Positions 35,410-44,236 of a DNA stretch of 64,000 nucleotides are shown piece by piece. The position numbers and the translations under genes were made by a program. Numbering within the stretch: position 1 is the stretch's first letter; each line of letters starts with the position of its first letter. Origin of the DNA: Clostridiales bacterium (GTDB lineage: Bacteria; Bacillota; Clostridia; Saccharofermentanales; DTU023); contig JAQYCV010000005.1 of the NCBI GenBank assembly GCA_028724525.1, positions 62,001 to 126,000 of the forward strand, read 5' to 3'. The notes under the pieces are model-generated. The model ran no database searches and was not told the origin of the DNA. It saw nothing but the letters and a program-made list of their open reading frames with translations.

Positions 35410-35441
35410 GTTCATGCCCAGCCATGCTGGGCATGAACTTT
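35410..35441 (+). terminator. Hairpin between metG and tatD
   Basis: GTTCATGCCCAGC, loop CAT, GCTGGGCATGAAC is a 13-bp perfect stem followed by only TTT. It is probably a weak or partial terminator; the tatD ribosome site starts 3 bases later. Confidence 0.65.
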
Positions 35442-35456
35442 ATGAGGAGAGATAAT

Positions 35457-36299
35457 ATGTACCCTATTTTCGACACCCATGCTCATTTACAAGATCCGGA
35501 CTTTGCGGAAGACCTGGACCAGGTCCTGGAAAACTTGCTGGAGGCCGGGGTTGGACGGGTGGTTTTACCCGCTTCAGATCTGGCCGATTCCTACCGGGCG
35601 GCCGACCTGGCTCTGCAACATCCAGGTCTCTACTGTGTCTTAGGCTGCCACCCCCATGAGGCTAAATCTTGGACCGCTGAGTCGCGCCAGGAATTGGCTG
35701 ACCTGATTCAAAAGACCCAAGCCCAGGCCCGGGCCCAGGGCCGGGAAAAGGTGGTTGTGGGTATTGGGGAGATTGGTTTGGACTATCACTATGACTTTAG
35801 TCCCCGGCCCATCCAGGCCCAAGTTTACCGAGACCAAATCGAGCTAGCGGCTGAACTTGGCCTGCCAATCGTCGTGCACGAGCGGGAGGCTTTTGAGGAT
35901 TCCTATAATATTTTAGCAAGGGCCAAGGCGGATGGCCTCTTAGACTTGCCTTTTGCCTGCCACTGCTTTTCTGGCTCGGTGGAATCGGCCGACCGACTCT
36001 TGAAACTGGGGGCTTACCTGGGCTTTGATGGTCCCCTGACTTTTAAGAAATCCCGCAAGCCCTTGGAAGTCTTGGCCGCTATGCCGGAAGACCGCTGGCT
36101 CCTAGAGACGGATTCCCCCTACCTGACCCCCGAACCCTTCCGGGGCAAGCGTAATGATCCTAGTAAATTGACTTTTATTGCCCGGAAAGCTGCGGAGATT
36201 AGGCAGGAGACCTACGAAAGTATCCTAGAGCAAAATTGGCACAATGCCTGCCGCTTCTTTAGCCTGGACCCCGATCCCTCAAAAGATATCCTGGCTTAA
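35457..36299 (+). CDS. tatD: TatD-family metal-dependent DNase
   Basis: Amidohydrolase-fold nuclease. The 280-residue protein has all metal-site motifs: FDTHAHL (HxH), GEIGLDYHYD (Glu), VVHEREA, FACHCFSGS and LETDSPYLTPEPF (Asp). ATG 35457 follows GAGGAG by 7 bases; the frame continues 11 codons upstream into the hairpin and is not used. It is the last gene of the tmk-tatD run. Confidence 0.94.
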   Translation: MYPIFDTHAHLQDPDFAEDLDQVLENLLEAGVGRVVLPASDLADSYRAADLALQHPGLYCVLGCHPHEAKSWTAESRQELADLIQKTQAQARAQGREKVVVGIGEIGLDYHYDFSPRPIQAQVYRDQIELAAELGLPIVVHEREAFEDSYNILARAKADGLLDLPFACHCFSGSVESADRLLKLGAYLGFDGPLTFKKSRKPLEVLAAMPEDRWLLETDSPYLTPEPFRGKRNDPSKLTFIARKAAEIRQETYESILEQNWHNACRFFSLDPDPSKDILA

Positions 36300-36415
36300 G
36301 TGCTAGGCTAGCATCGCTAAGTCTCTTACCGCACGGTTGTGCCGAGCCAGAGTATGCTAAAATTACATCTAAGCACTGGGGCCTAACCCCAAGACCCAAG
36401 AAGGGAGCAAAAAAT

Positions 36416-37033
36416 ATGCTGGACAATCTCTTTAATCGCAGAGCCGATGACGCTAAACAGGACGCGCCAACAGAAAACCTAGATCAAGACCAGGTAGTAG
36501 AGACTGAGCTTGAGAGCACCGAAGCAGACCTAGCTGAGGACGTCAAGCCTGTAGAAGAGCAAACAAATCTCCCGCAAGGGGAGGATAGCGGGTTTGTCCT
36601 GCTAGACCAGGATTCTGCTGAAGAAGTTGACCAAGCAGAAGACTTGGTGGAGGCAGACCAGACCACTGAGGATAGCCAGCTTATGGTCTCACCTGACCTG
36701 GCAGCTAGCCAACTCTCCTTTGACGAAAAAGTTTTAGAGAAAATTGTGGCAGTAGCCGTCAAAGAGATGCCGGGCGCTCTCTTAGCAGATGGCGGTGGCG
36801 GATTCTTCAATCTTAAAACCAACAAGGGTGTGGAAATCAGTGTGGATGATAATGACGAGGTCAGCCTAGACCTGGACTTGGTCCTGGAATACGGCAAGTC
36901 GGCCCCCGAGATTTATGAACGTCTCAAAGTTATCCTCCATGACCGCATTTTACAAATGACCGGTCTCACCCTGAAAAACATCAATGCCCACGTTGTTAAC
37001 ATCCTCACGAGTGAGGAATTCGCAGAAAAATAG
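36416..37033 (+). CDS. Asp23/Gls24-family protein with acidic N-terminal extension
   Basis: The C-terminal half of 205 residues is an Asp23/YloU-like domain: FDEKVLEKIVAVAVKEMPGAL, then NKGVEISVDDNDEVSLDLDLVLEYG, and MTGLTLKNINAHVVNIL. Such proteins are linked to envelope stress and alkaline shock, but their mechanism is poorly known. The first 100 residues are strongly acidic (Asp, Glu, Gln) and look disordered, an extension not usual in the family. It sits 6 bases upstream of the PBP gene, suggesting an envelope role. RBS AAGGGAG. Confidence 0.85.
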   Translation: MLDNLFNRRADDAKQDAPTENLDQDQVVETELESTEADLAEDVKPVEEQTNLPQGEDSGFVLLDQDSAEEVDQAEDLVEADQTTEDSQLMVSPDLAASQLSFDEKVLEKIVAVAVKEMPGALLADGGGGFFNLKTNKGVEISVDDNDEVSLDLDLVLEYGKSAPEIYERLKVILHDRILQMTGLTLKNINAHVVNILTSEEFAEK

Positions 37034-37039
37034 GAAGTC

Positions 37040-39382
37040 TTGAGTAAGCAAGTCAAACAAACTCCCGCTGGGCCTCCTCGGAATCCTCGTCAGCAAGGCA
37101 CAGCGAATACTAATGTCAGCCAACAGCGCAAAAAGCTACGTAAGCGTGTAAAGCCCAAGCCTAGCTCGGCCAGCAATTACACCAGCTTTTGGCGCTTTTT
37201 AACCATGTCTTTAGCCCAGGCGGCCAAGGTCCTTATTGTCTTGATTTTACTTGTGGGCTTTGCCCTTATGGGCTTGGGCTCCGGTATGCTGACCGGTTAC
37301 ATCTCTACCTCACAGGAGGTGGATATTAGCAATATCCAGGCCAACCTCACCAGTGAAGAGACTAAAGTTTTAGACATGAATGGCAAGCTGGTGGCCTCGC
37401 TCAAGGGGGCGGGGTCTACTGCAGAATTTGTCTCCTACAATGAAATCAGAGACACCTATATTGATGATGCCTTCATCTCCATTGAGGACGAACGCTTTGA
37501 AAGTCACCCCGGCATTGATATGCGGCGGATTTTTTCCGCTGTTGTCTCCGCCCTTTTAAATGCCGGAACGCCCACCCACGGGGGTTCGACCATCACCCAG
37601 CAAACCATTAAGATGGTCACGGGGGATGATGATATCTCAGCCCAGAGAAAGATCCAAGAATGGTATAAGGCTATCCAGCTCGAGCGGACCATGTCCAAGG
37701 ATGCCATCATGGAGCTCTACCTCAACCTGGTTCCCATGTCTAACAACTACCAGGGGGTCCAAGCCGCGGCGAAAGCCTTCTTTAACAAGGATGCTAAAGA
37801 CTTAACTTTGGCAGAATGTGCCCTCTTAGCTGGCATCCCTAACCGGCCCGCTACCTATAACCCCATGACCGAGTTTGGCCGGCGGAATTGCCTCCGCCGT
37901 ATGCGCCTAGTCCTGGCCATCATGCTAGAAAATGGCCGGATTAGCGCTGAGCAATACGACGATGCCCTCAATCAAGAGATTGCCTTTGATTTTTCCGGCC
38001 AGGAAAATAAAGAAGAAACGATCCGGTCTTGGTATGTGGAGACGGTTCTCCAGGAAGTCCAGCGCGACCTGGTTCAGCATCGGGGCTATACCCCAGAGCT
38101 AGCCGCCATGGCGGTCTATAACTATGGCCTGACCATTGAAACCTGCCTAGACTCAGAAGCCCAGGCCAAGTTGGAGCGGGTCTTTAAGGATGAAAGTCTC
38201 TTTGTGAAGGACCCGGCCCAATTGCCCAACACCCCAGAACATCCCCAAGCGGGTATAACCGTTATGGACAACCGACCAGGTTCTGAAGGCCTGGTCAGGG
38301 CCCTGGTGGGTGGTTTTGGCGAGAAGAAGGGCAATCTCATGTTTAATATGGCGACGGATGCCAAACGCCAGCCCGGTTCTTCTATCAAGCCCATCCTGGT
38401 TTATACGCCTGCCCTGGAATTGGGTGCTATCAGCCAGGCCTCCCACTTTAAAGATGAGCCCATGTATCTTAACCCGGCGACCCCCAACCAGCCCTGGCCC
38501 CAAAACTACAGTCGGACCTATGAGGGCGATGTGACCCTGGCCCGGGCCCTGCTCATGTCTTTAAATACCATTGCTGTGGATACCTATGTCAATCGACTGG
38601 GCCCAGAAGCTGGCCTGACCTTCCTGCGGGATTGCGGTATTGACCGCATGAAGGAGCCCTATGCTGCCGGAGCCCTAGGTGGTTTTGAAGAAGGCATGTC
38701 AACCTGGGAGATGACCGAGGCCTATTCTGTATTGGCTAACCAGGGTACCTTCCATGAGCCCACAACCTATCTCCGAGTCCTCAACAGCGATGGCACCATC
38801 CTTTTGGATAACACCCAGCGGGAGTCCTACCAGGTTTACCGGCCGGAAACAACCTATATCATGACGACCATGCTCAAAGCGATAGCAGAAGCCCCCTGGA
38901 CAGCTGCCAAGCCCAGCAATACCCTGGCTGCGGGTAAAACCGGTACGACTGAGAATTATCGAGATGTCTGGTTCTGCGGCTATACCCCTTATTACACGGC
39001 CGCCGTCTGGTATGGCTATGCCAATGCTAATGGCCGCAATACCTCCATCCCTCTGGTGGATGGTTATGATGCCTGTCATATTTGGCGAGAGTCCATGCAG
39101 GCTCTCCATGAGAACCTGCCTGCGGCAGACTTCCAAAGGCCAGATGGGGTTATCAATATGACTATCTGCGCTGAAACCCACGATATCGCCAATGAATACT
39201 GTGAGGAGACCCTCAATGTGCTCTTGATCAAGGACTCACCTGCCAACCCCACCCAGGTTTGCGAGTTGCATGATGCCAAGTCTAAGCGGAAAAAAGATCA
39301 AGAGAAGGAGCAAGAAGGTGACCAGCCTATTCGGGTGATTACGCCTGAGGAGGATGAAGAGTCCCGGGGCTTTGGTCCTTAA
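37040..39382 (+). CDS. Class A penicillin-binding protein (PBP1A type)
   Basis: Bifunctional peptidoglycan glycosyltransferase and transpeptidase. The 780-residue protein has a basic cytoplasmic tail, one membrane segment (AAKVLIVLILLVGFALMGLG), the GT51 domain with EDERFESHPGID, GGSTITQQTIKM and ERTMSKDAIMELYLN, and the transpeptidase with SSIKP (catalytic Ser), SLN and KTGTTENYRD. The end is charged (KSKRKKDQEKEQE). The start is a TTG 7 bases after the preceding stop, with a GGAAG ribosome site. Confidence 0.95.
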   Translation: MSKQVKQTPAGPPRNPRQQGTANTNVSQQRKKLRKRVKPKPSSASNYTSFWRFLTMSLAQAAKVLIVLILLVGFALMGLGSGMLTGYISTSQEVDISNIQANLTSEETKVLDMNGKLVASLKGAGSTAEFVSYNEIRDTYIDDAFISIEDERFESHPGIDMRRIFSAVVSALLNAGTPTHGGSTITQQTIKMVTGDDDISAQRKIQEWYKAIQLERTMSKDAIMELYLNLVPMSNNYQGVQAAAKAFFNKDAKDLTLAECALLAGIPNRPATYNPMTEFGRRNCLRRMRLVLAIMLENGRISAEQYDDALNQEIAFDFSGQENKEETIRSWYVETVLQEVQRDLVQHRGYTPELAAMAVYNYGLTIETCLDSEAQAKLERVFKDESLFVKDPAQLPNTPEHPQAGITVMDNRPGSEGLVRALVGGFGEKKGNLMFNMATDAKRQPGSSIKPILVYTPALELGAISQASHFKDEPMYLNPATPNQPWPQNYSRTYEGDVTLARALLMSLNTIAVDTYVNRLGPEAGLTFLRDCGIDRMKEPYAAGALGGFEEGMSTWEMTEAYSVLANQGTFHEPTTYLRVLNSDGTILLDNTQRESYQVYRPETTYIMTTMLKAIAEAPWTAAKPSNTLAAGKTGTTENYRDVWFCGYTPYYTAAVWYGYANANGRNTSIPLVDGYDACHIWRESMQALHENLPAADFQRPDGVINMTICAETHDIANEYCEETLNVLLIKDSPANPTQVCELHDAKSKRKKDQEKEQEGDQPIRVITPEEDEESRGFGP

Positions 39383-39397
39383 AGAAGGGAAGATGCC

Positions 39398-40234
39398 ATG
39401 CGTGATCCAGAAAAGCTTTGGGCTGACCTGCAAGAAGCAGCCCACTATATCCAGACTAAGATCCCAGAAAAGCCTGAAGTCGGTCTGATTCTAGGGTCTG
39501 CCTTAGGCCCCTTGGCCGAACAGATTCCTCATCCTGTCCGCCTGGCCTATCAGGATGTTCCCCATATGCTTGTCTCCACAGCCCCTGGTCATGCAGGGGA
39601 ATTTGTCTTTGGCCGCCTGGCAGACAAGCCGGTTGTGGTCATGTCTGGCCGCTTTCACTATTACGAAGGCTATGACTTTGAAGACCTGGCCCAGCCGGTC
39701 CGCCTTTTAAAGCTTCTCGGGGTCAAGACCCTGATTCTGACTAATGCTGCCGGTTGCGTCCGGACAGATTGGCAGGCCAACGACATTATGCTTATAAGCG
39801 ACCATATTAAATTAATGGGGGCCAGCCCCTTGCGCGGGGCGAATCTCCCCCAATTGGGCGTACGCTTCCCGGATAGTTCGACCATCTACACCCCTCAGCT
39901 TCGGACCCTGGCCCTGGAAACCGCGGCAGAACTGGGCCAAAGCGAGACCACCCATGAGGGCGTGTATTTCTTTATGCCGGGTCCCCAGTATGAGACACCC
40001 GCAGAGATCCGGGCCATTCAACTTTTAGGTGGCGATGCCGTTGGCATGTCCACGGTAACCGAAGCCATTACTGCAGCCCAGTGTGGCCTACCAGTCCTGG
40101 GACTCTCCCTACTCACCAATATGGCCGCAGGCCTTTCGTCCACAGCCCTTTCTGAAGAAGAAGTGACCCTGTCCGGGCAAGCCTCGGGTGCCCGGATGGC
40201 AGCCTTGCTCCAGGCAATCTTAGCAAAACTCTAA
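39398..40234 (+). CDS. punA: Purine nucleoside phosphorylase (inosine/guanosine type)
   Basis: Cleaves purine nucleosides with phosphate. The 278-residue length and motifs match the trimeric low-molecular-mass class: LILGSALGPLAEQI (phosphate loop), TAPGHAGEFVFGRL, MSGRFHYYEGYDF, LTNAAGCV, GPQYETPAEIRAI and VGMSTVTEAI (substrate Glu and Met). The next gene encodes an adenosine-type deaminase, so the pair fits purine salvage. Confidence 0.96.
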   Translation: MRDPEKLWADLQEAAHYIQTKIPEKPEVGLILGSALGPLAEQIPHPVRLAYQDVPHMLVSTAPGHAGEFVFGRLADKPVVVMSGRFHYYEGYDFEDLAQPVRLLKLLGVKTLILTNAAGCVRTDWQANDIMLISDHIKLMGASPLRGANLPQLGVRFPDSSTIYTPQLRTLALETAAELGQSETTHEGVYFFMPGPQYETPAEIRAIQLLGGDAVGMSTVTEAITAAQCGLPVLGLSLLTNMAAGLSSTALSEEEVTLSGQASGARMAALLQAILAKL

Positions 40235-40248
40235 AGAGAAACTTTCCT

Positions 40249-41547
40249 ATGTTATTTAAAAATGTTTTATATCTTGACCAGAACTTCCAGGTCCAGGGTC
40301 CCGCCTGCATTTTAGTAGAAGGAGACCGGATCCAGTCGATTAGCCAGGACCCTCCTCCGACCTACCGGGGAGAAGTCTACCAAGCCAAGCGGGCCCTGCT
40401 TTTGCCAGCCTTTGTCAACGCCCACTGCCACATTCCCATGACCCTCTTGCGGGGCTATGGGGAGGGCCTGCCCCTGCAGCGCTGGCTGACCGAGCGCATC
40501 TTCCCCTTCGAAGCCAAGCTGACGGATGAAGACTGCTATTGGGGAGCCCTCCTGGGCATGGCCGAGCTTTTGGCTTCCGGTTGCGGCGCTTTCACGGACA
40601 TGTACATGCATGAAGCAGGGATTATTAAGGCGGTGGAAGAAGCCGGTCTCCGGGCCAACCTGGCCAATGGCCTGGTAGGGGACGGGGCTTTTAAGGATAA
40701 TTCATCCTACCTCGATACCCAGCTCTTGCTACGACATGCCAAAGATCATCCGAGTAGTTTAATTAAGCCCGAACTCGCCCTCCATGCGGAATACACCTCC
40801 ACGGAGGCGGCAGCACGGAGCCTCTTGGAATTTGCTGAGGCCCAGGATCTGGCCGTACAAATTCACCTCTCTGAAACGCAAAAAGAGCATGAGGAGGCCA
40901 AGACCCGGCGGGAGGGCAAGACGCCTTTGGCCTATCTGGCTGACCTGGGTTATTTCCAGGTCCCCCTGATTTTTGCCCATGCCGTATGGCTAGAAGATGG
41001 GGATTTTGACCTCTTAGCCCAGGCTGTCCAAGACGGCGCACAGATTAGCCTAGTCCACAATCCCAGTTCCAATCTCAAATTAGGCTCTGGTTTTGCCCAG
41101 CTCAAACGTTGGGAGGCCACGGGCGTGAACATCGCTCTGGGTACGGATGGAGCCTCTTCTAACAATAACCTCAACATGCTAGAAGAAGTCCAGCTGGCTT
41201 CTCTTTTACAAAAGGGCGTGAGCCGGGATCCTGACTTTATGGGACCCCAGCAAAGCCTGGAATATGCTACTTGGGGCGGGGCCAAGGCCCAAGGCCGGAC
41301 GGATTCGGGCCGGATTTACGAAGGAGGCCCGGCTGACTTGATTCTGGTGGATTTGGACAATTACCAAACGACTCCCCACTTTGACCCTCTGGCCAATTTC
41401 CTCTATGCGGCGGACCGCCAGCAGATCTTCCTCACCATGGTCGCTGGCAAGGTCCTCTATCGGGCAGGGGAGTTTATGACAATCGATATCGAGCGCGTGG
41501 CCTACCAGGTCGAAAAAATTGCCAAGGCCAAGGCGAATTCCTTATAA
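40249..41547 (+). CDS. mtaD: MTA/SAH/adenosine deaminase-like amidohydrolase
   Basis: Member of the TrzN/MtaD group that deaminates 5'-methylthioadenosine, SAH or adenosine. The 432-residue protein has the HxH site in NAHCHIPMTLLRG, the zinc His and catalytic Glu in VQIHLSETQKEHEE, the next His in IFAHAVWL, and the Asp in ALGTDGASSNNNLNM. The ribosome site is weak (AAAGAGAAA), 14 bases after punA. The substrate cannot be told from sequence; with punA downstream chemistry and metK in the same genome, SAH or MTA turnover is plausible. Confidence 0.88.
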   Translation: MLFKNVLYLDQNFQVQGPACILVEGDRIQSISQDPPPTYRGEVYQAKRALLLPAFVNAHCHIPMTLLRGYGEGLPLQRWLTERIFPFEAKLTDEDCYWGALLGMAELLASGCGAFTDMYMHEAGIIKAVEEAGLRANLANGLVGDGAFKDNSSYLDTQLLLRHAKDHPSSLIKPELALHAEYTSTEAAARSLLEFAEAQDLAVQIHLSETQKEHEEAKTRREGKTPLAYLADLGYFQVPLIFAHAVWLEDGDFDLLAQAVQDGAQISLVHNPSSNLKLGSGFAQLKRWEATGVNIALGTDGASSNNNLNMLEEVQLASLLQKGVSRDPDFMGPQQSLEYATWGGAKAQGRTDSGRIYEGGPADLILVDLDNYQTTPHFDPLANFLYAADRQQIFLTMVAGKVLYRAGEFMTIDIERVAYQVEKIAKAKANSL

Positions 41548-41548
41548 T
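41519..41548 (+). promoter_or_regulatory. Promoter of the CAP-domain protein
   Basis: TTGCCA at 41519-41524, 18 bases, then TATAAT at 41543-41548, overlapping the mtaD stop. It is followed by TTAGGAGG and the ATG at 41579, giving a leader of about 24 bases. Confidence 0.7.
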
Positions 41549-41578
41549 AGCAGTCTGTTCTTAGGAGGATATTATTTT

Positions 41579-43534
41579 ATGAATATTTTGTGGCGCGTGG
41601 GGCGGAACATATTGGGTCTTGCCCTCTGTTTTGCCCTCATCATAAGTATTGGGTCCGGGGTCTATGCGACCGAGCTGGCAGAAAGTGAGACAGCAGGTCC
41701 TGAGGAACACCTAGATCCGGCTCAAATCAGTCAGGGTACTCTTGTCGATTTTGACATTGCTGGCACAGCTTATTACGAAGAAGCCCGGAGCCTATTAGCC
41801 ATGGTCAATGACCTACGGGCCAGCCTGGGCATTGCCCCCTTGGCCTTCAACATGCAGTTGGAAGACCTGGCCCTCTTGCGGGCTGCCGAAAGCTCTGTTT
41901 ACTGGAACCACATGCGGCCGGACGGCAGCTATCTTTATGAAACAGATAAAAATGTGGACGGGGAAAATATTCAGTCGGGGATTGCCCAAGCTGAAACGAT
42001 CTTTAATACCTGGGTCCACTCTCCAGGCCATTACGAGAATATGGTGAATCCAGAATACAAGTCTATTGGGATTGGGGCCTACAGCTCTATACATGGAGAA
42101 CCTGCCCGTTGGTGGGCCCAGGTTTTCTCTCGGACTTTGGAGGGGACCACCATGCCAGACCGGCAAAATGGGGCCACCGTCACACAGAGGATCCGAGTGA
42201 ATCCAGATTTTCTAGCCATGAAAATTCTCACCGGCGGCCAAATTAATAGCAGCCTGACCAGCGCAGACTTTGGGCAAAAATCCCTCCTCCGCATCAAGCG
42301 GGGAGACCAAGCCCAGCTTTACGGTATGGTCCATTACAAGGTCTCAGAACCTAGTGACTGGCCCGGTTCTGTCCCCCAAGAAGACCTGGTTTGGGAAAAT
42401 TCCAGCCCCAGTGTGGTCAAGCTAGAAGCGGGTGGCAAACTGACTGCTATAGGCCTAGGAGAAGCCACCATTACAGTCTCCCACCGGCAGATTCCTGCTT
42501 TGACCATGGATTTGCAAGTTCAAGTCCTTCCTGTGAATCGCTTCCGCCTTACTAGTCTCTTGAACACTGAGGCATCCCAGGCCCTCTTCCAAGAGATTCA
42601 GACCACTTATGCGGCTAAGCCCTCAGTAGAAAACTTTGAAGGGGAGAGTAGCCCGGAGGCTAATAAAGCCAAGGAAATGGCCTACCGCTTCTATGACCAG
42701 CTGGGTACCAGTCCGGAACTCGAGAAAACAGCACTCCAACTGGCTCAGCAGTATAGTCTCTTCCTCTTCCCAGACAGCCTCGAGAGCCTGCCTGGCCTCG
42801 GACAACTTGTGGAAAGCTTTGCCGGCAAACAAAGAATTTTCTGGCAATGCTTTAGCGACCTGGATAAGCCAGAAGATCAAGTGCTCCAAGTTCCAGGCTG
42901 GGCCCAGTCTGCCGCCGCCTTGGTCCTGGATTCTGCTGGCCACAAGCTCTACATGCTCCTCTATTCCGACGCCTCTCCTACAGCAAGCGAGCAGAATTTT
43001 GCTGACCTCTTCGATGATCCCGCCAAACTTGCCATTTCGTCGGTTAATCCCTTCATGTTTACCTATAATGTAGACCTCTTTGCCGACCGTGATGATTTTG
43101 TCCTCAGCTTTTCAGACCATTACCAGGCCCTCCAGCAGTTGGATCTCACCCAGGCTCAGGCTCCGAATCTGGTATTTAATGAACTGGGACAAATCGTCTA
43201 CCGACCCCAGCTCTTCTTGGCTCGGACAGAGCCCGGGCCCTTCCCCCCAGTAGAGCCCGATTTTTCAGCCCTGCTCTATGAGGTTGACCAGCCCGAACTT
43301 GCCAGCTTTGACGAAGAAGGCAACTTGGTGATCAAGGCCGCTGGTAGCTTTAACTTGCGGGTGGACTTGGTAGACCCTAGCAACAACCAGGTCCTGGCCT
43401 CAGCGACCCTGCCGATCAACAACTATATCCCTATTGAGCCTATGGCTGAAGAAAACACCCAGGCCACCCAGGCTGCTCCGGCTGTTACAGAAATTGATCC
43501 GGAGACTCAGACAGAAGAAACCCCTGCCCCCTAG
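41579..43534 (+). CDS. Secreted CAP/SCP-domain protein with Ig-like domain
   Basis: A 651-residue exported protein. The signal peptide (about 1-31) ends GVYAT. A CAP domain follows (about 60-180) with LLAMVNDLRASLGIAPLAF, AAESSVYWNHMRPDG, GENIQSG and WVHSPGHYENMVNPEYKSIGIG. Then comes a BIG2-like Ig module with SSPSVVKLEAGGKLTAIGLGEATITVS in parts (about 270-330). The rest is unrecognised, with a Thr/Pro/Glu-rich C-terminal tail. There is no LPXTG or membrane tail. CAP domains in bacteria may be proteases or lipid binders; function is unknown here. It has its own promoter and terminator. Confidence 0.88.
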   Translation: MNILWRVGRNILGLALCFALIISIGSGVYATELAESETAGPEEHLDPAQISQGTLVDFDIAGTAYYEEARSLLAMVNDLRASLGIAPLAFNMQLEDLALLRAAESSVYWNHMRPDGSYLYETDKNVDGENIQSGIAQAETIFNTWVHSPGHYENMVNPEYKSIGIGAYSSIHGEPARWWAQVFSRTLEGTTMPDRQNGATVTQRIRVNPDFLAMKILTGGQINSSLTSADFGQKSLLRIKRGDQAQLYGMVHYKVSEPSDWPGSVPQEDLVWENSSPSVVKLEAGGKLTAIGLGEATITVSHRQIPALTMDLQVQVLPVNRFRLTSLLNTEASQALFQEIQTTYAAKPSVENFEGESSPEANKAKEMAYRFYDQLGTSPELEKTALQLAQQYSLFLFPDSLESLPGLGQLVESFAGKQRIFWQCFSDLDKPEDQVLQVPGWAQSAAALVLDSAGHKLYMLLYSDASPTASEQNFADLFDDPAKLAISSVNPFMFTYNVDLFADRDDFVLSFSDHYQALQQLDLTQAQAPNLVFNELGQIVYRPQLFLARTEPGPFPPVEPDFSALLYEVDQPELASFDEEGNLVIKAAGSFNLRVDLVDPSNNQVLASATLPINNYIPIEPMAEENTQATQAAPAVTEIDPETQTEETPAP

Positions 43535-43572
43535 GGTCTAGTCGAAATCCATGCCTCCCTAAAATCCCACAG

Positions 43573-43604
43573 AATCCCCAAGCACAAGCGCTTGGGGATT
43601 TTTT
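43573..43604 (+). terminator. Terminator of the CAP-domain gene
   Basis: AATCCCCAAGC, loop ACAAGC, GCTTGGGGATT, then TTTT: an 11-bp perfect stem with a T-tract. Confidence 0.93.
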
Positions 43605-43640
43605 CATTGACGGCAGAAGGCTCCTGGTAAGAATTTGTTC

Positions 43641-43688
43641 TTGACTCTTGTCCAGTCCGAGTGTATGATGCAGGCTATAACAGTTATA
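43641..43688 (+). promoter_or_regulatory. Promoter and candidate operator of the GntR-ABC operon
   Basis: TTGACT (43641-43646), 17 bases, TATGAT (43664-43669) is a near-consensus promoter. The start point falls near 43676, exactly at a palindrome TATAAC-A-GTTATA (43676-43688). A repressor bound there would block transcription, which fits autoregulation by the GntR protein encoded first. Confidence 0.75.
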
Positions 43689-43703
43689 TCAGAAGGGGAA
43701 AGT

Positions 43704-44234
43704 ATGGCTATATTTCAAATTGATCAGCAGAGCCGTGTTCCCCTCTATGAGCAGCTCAAGCGTCAGGTTTTGAATCTGGCTGCCCTGGGCCTTTTAGAGG
43801 AAAACGAGCAGATGCCCTCGGTTCGCCAGTTGGCTTCTGATCTAGGCATTAACCCAAACACCGTGCAAAAAGCATATCGAGAGCTGGAAAGAGATGGGCT
43901 GATCTATACCCTGCCTGGCCGGGGTAGCTTCTTGGCTGCTACGGATGCCCATGTAGATGCGATCAAAGAAGGCTTGCACCAACGCCTGGCAGAGACGATT
44001 GAAATGGCCTTGCGGTCAGGTTTTTCCCAGGCCCTGATTGAAGATCTCTTTGCTAAGGTCCTGGCGGAAAAACTCTTAGAGCACATGTCTCAGGGTCCGA
44101 AACTAGGCCAGGGGACAAGCGCAAGTCACAAAGTCCAAGGCCAGGGAACAAACGCAAGTGCTGAGGACGGAATCAACAAAGCCCAAGATCCAGCCCTAGC
44201 CATTATGACACAAGTGGAAGAAAGTGAAGCGTAA
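43704..44234 (+). CDS. GntR-family regulator, YtrA type
   Basis: A 176-residue regulator. The winged helix-turn-helix is textbook: VPLYEQLKRQVLNLAALG, MPSVRQLASDLGINPNTVQKAYRELERDG and LIYTLPGRGSFLA. The effector domain is short and helical, as in the YtrA subfamily that controls adjacent ABC transporter genes, often in response to cell-wall antibiotics. The last 50 residues are low-complexity (Gly, Ser, Gln). ATG 43704 follows AAGGGG; the frame continues upstream through the promoter and is not used. The ABC ATPase starts 3 bases after the stop. Confidence 0.92.
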   Translation: MAIFQIDQQSRVPLYEQLKRQVLNLAALGLLEENEQMPSVRQLASDLGINPNTVQKAYRELERDGLIYTLPGRGSFLAATDAHVDAIKEGLHQRLAETIEMALRSGFSQALIEDLFAKVLAEKLLEHMSQGPKLGQGTSASHKVQGQGTNASAEDGINKAQDPALAIMTQVEESEA

Positions 44235-44236
44235 AG

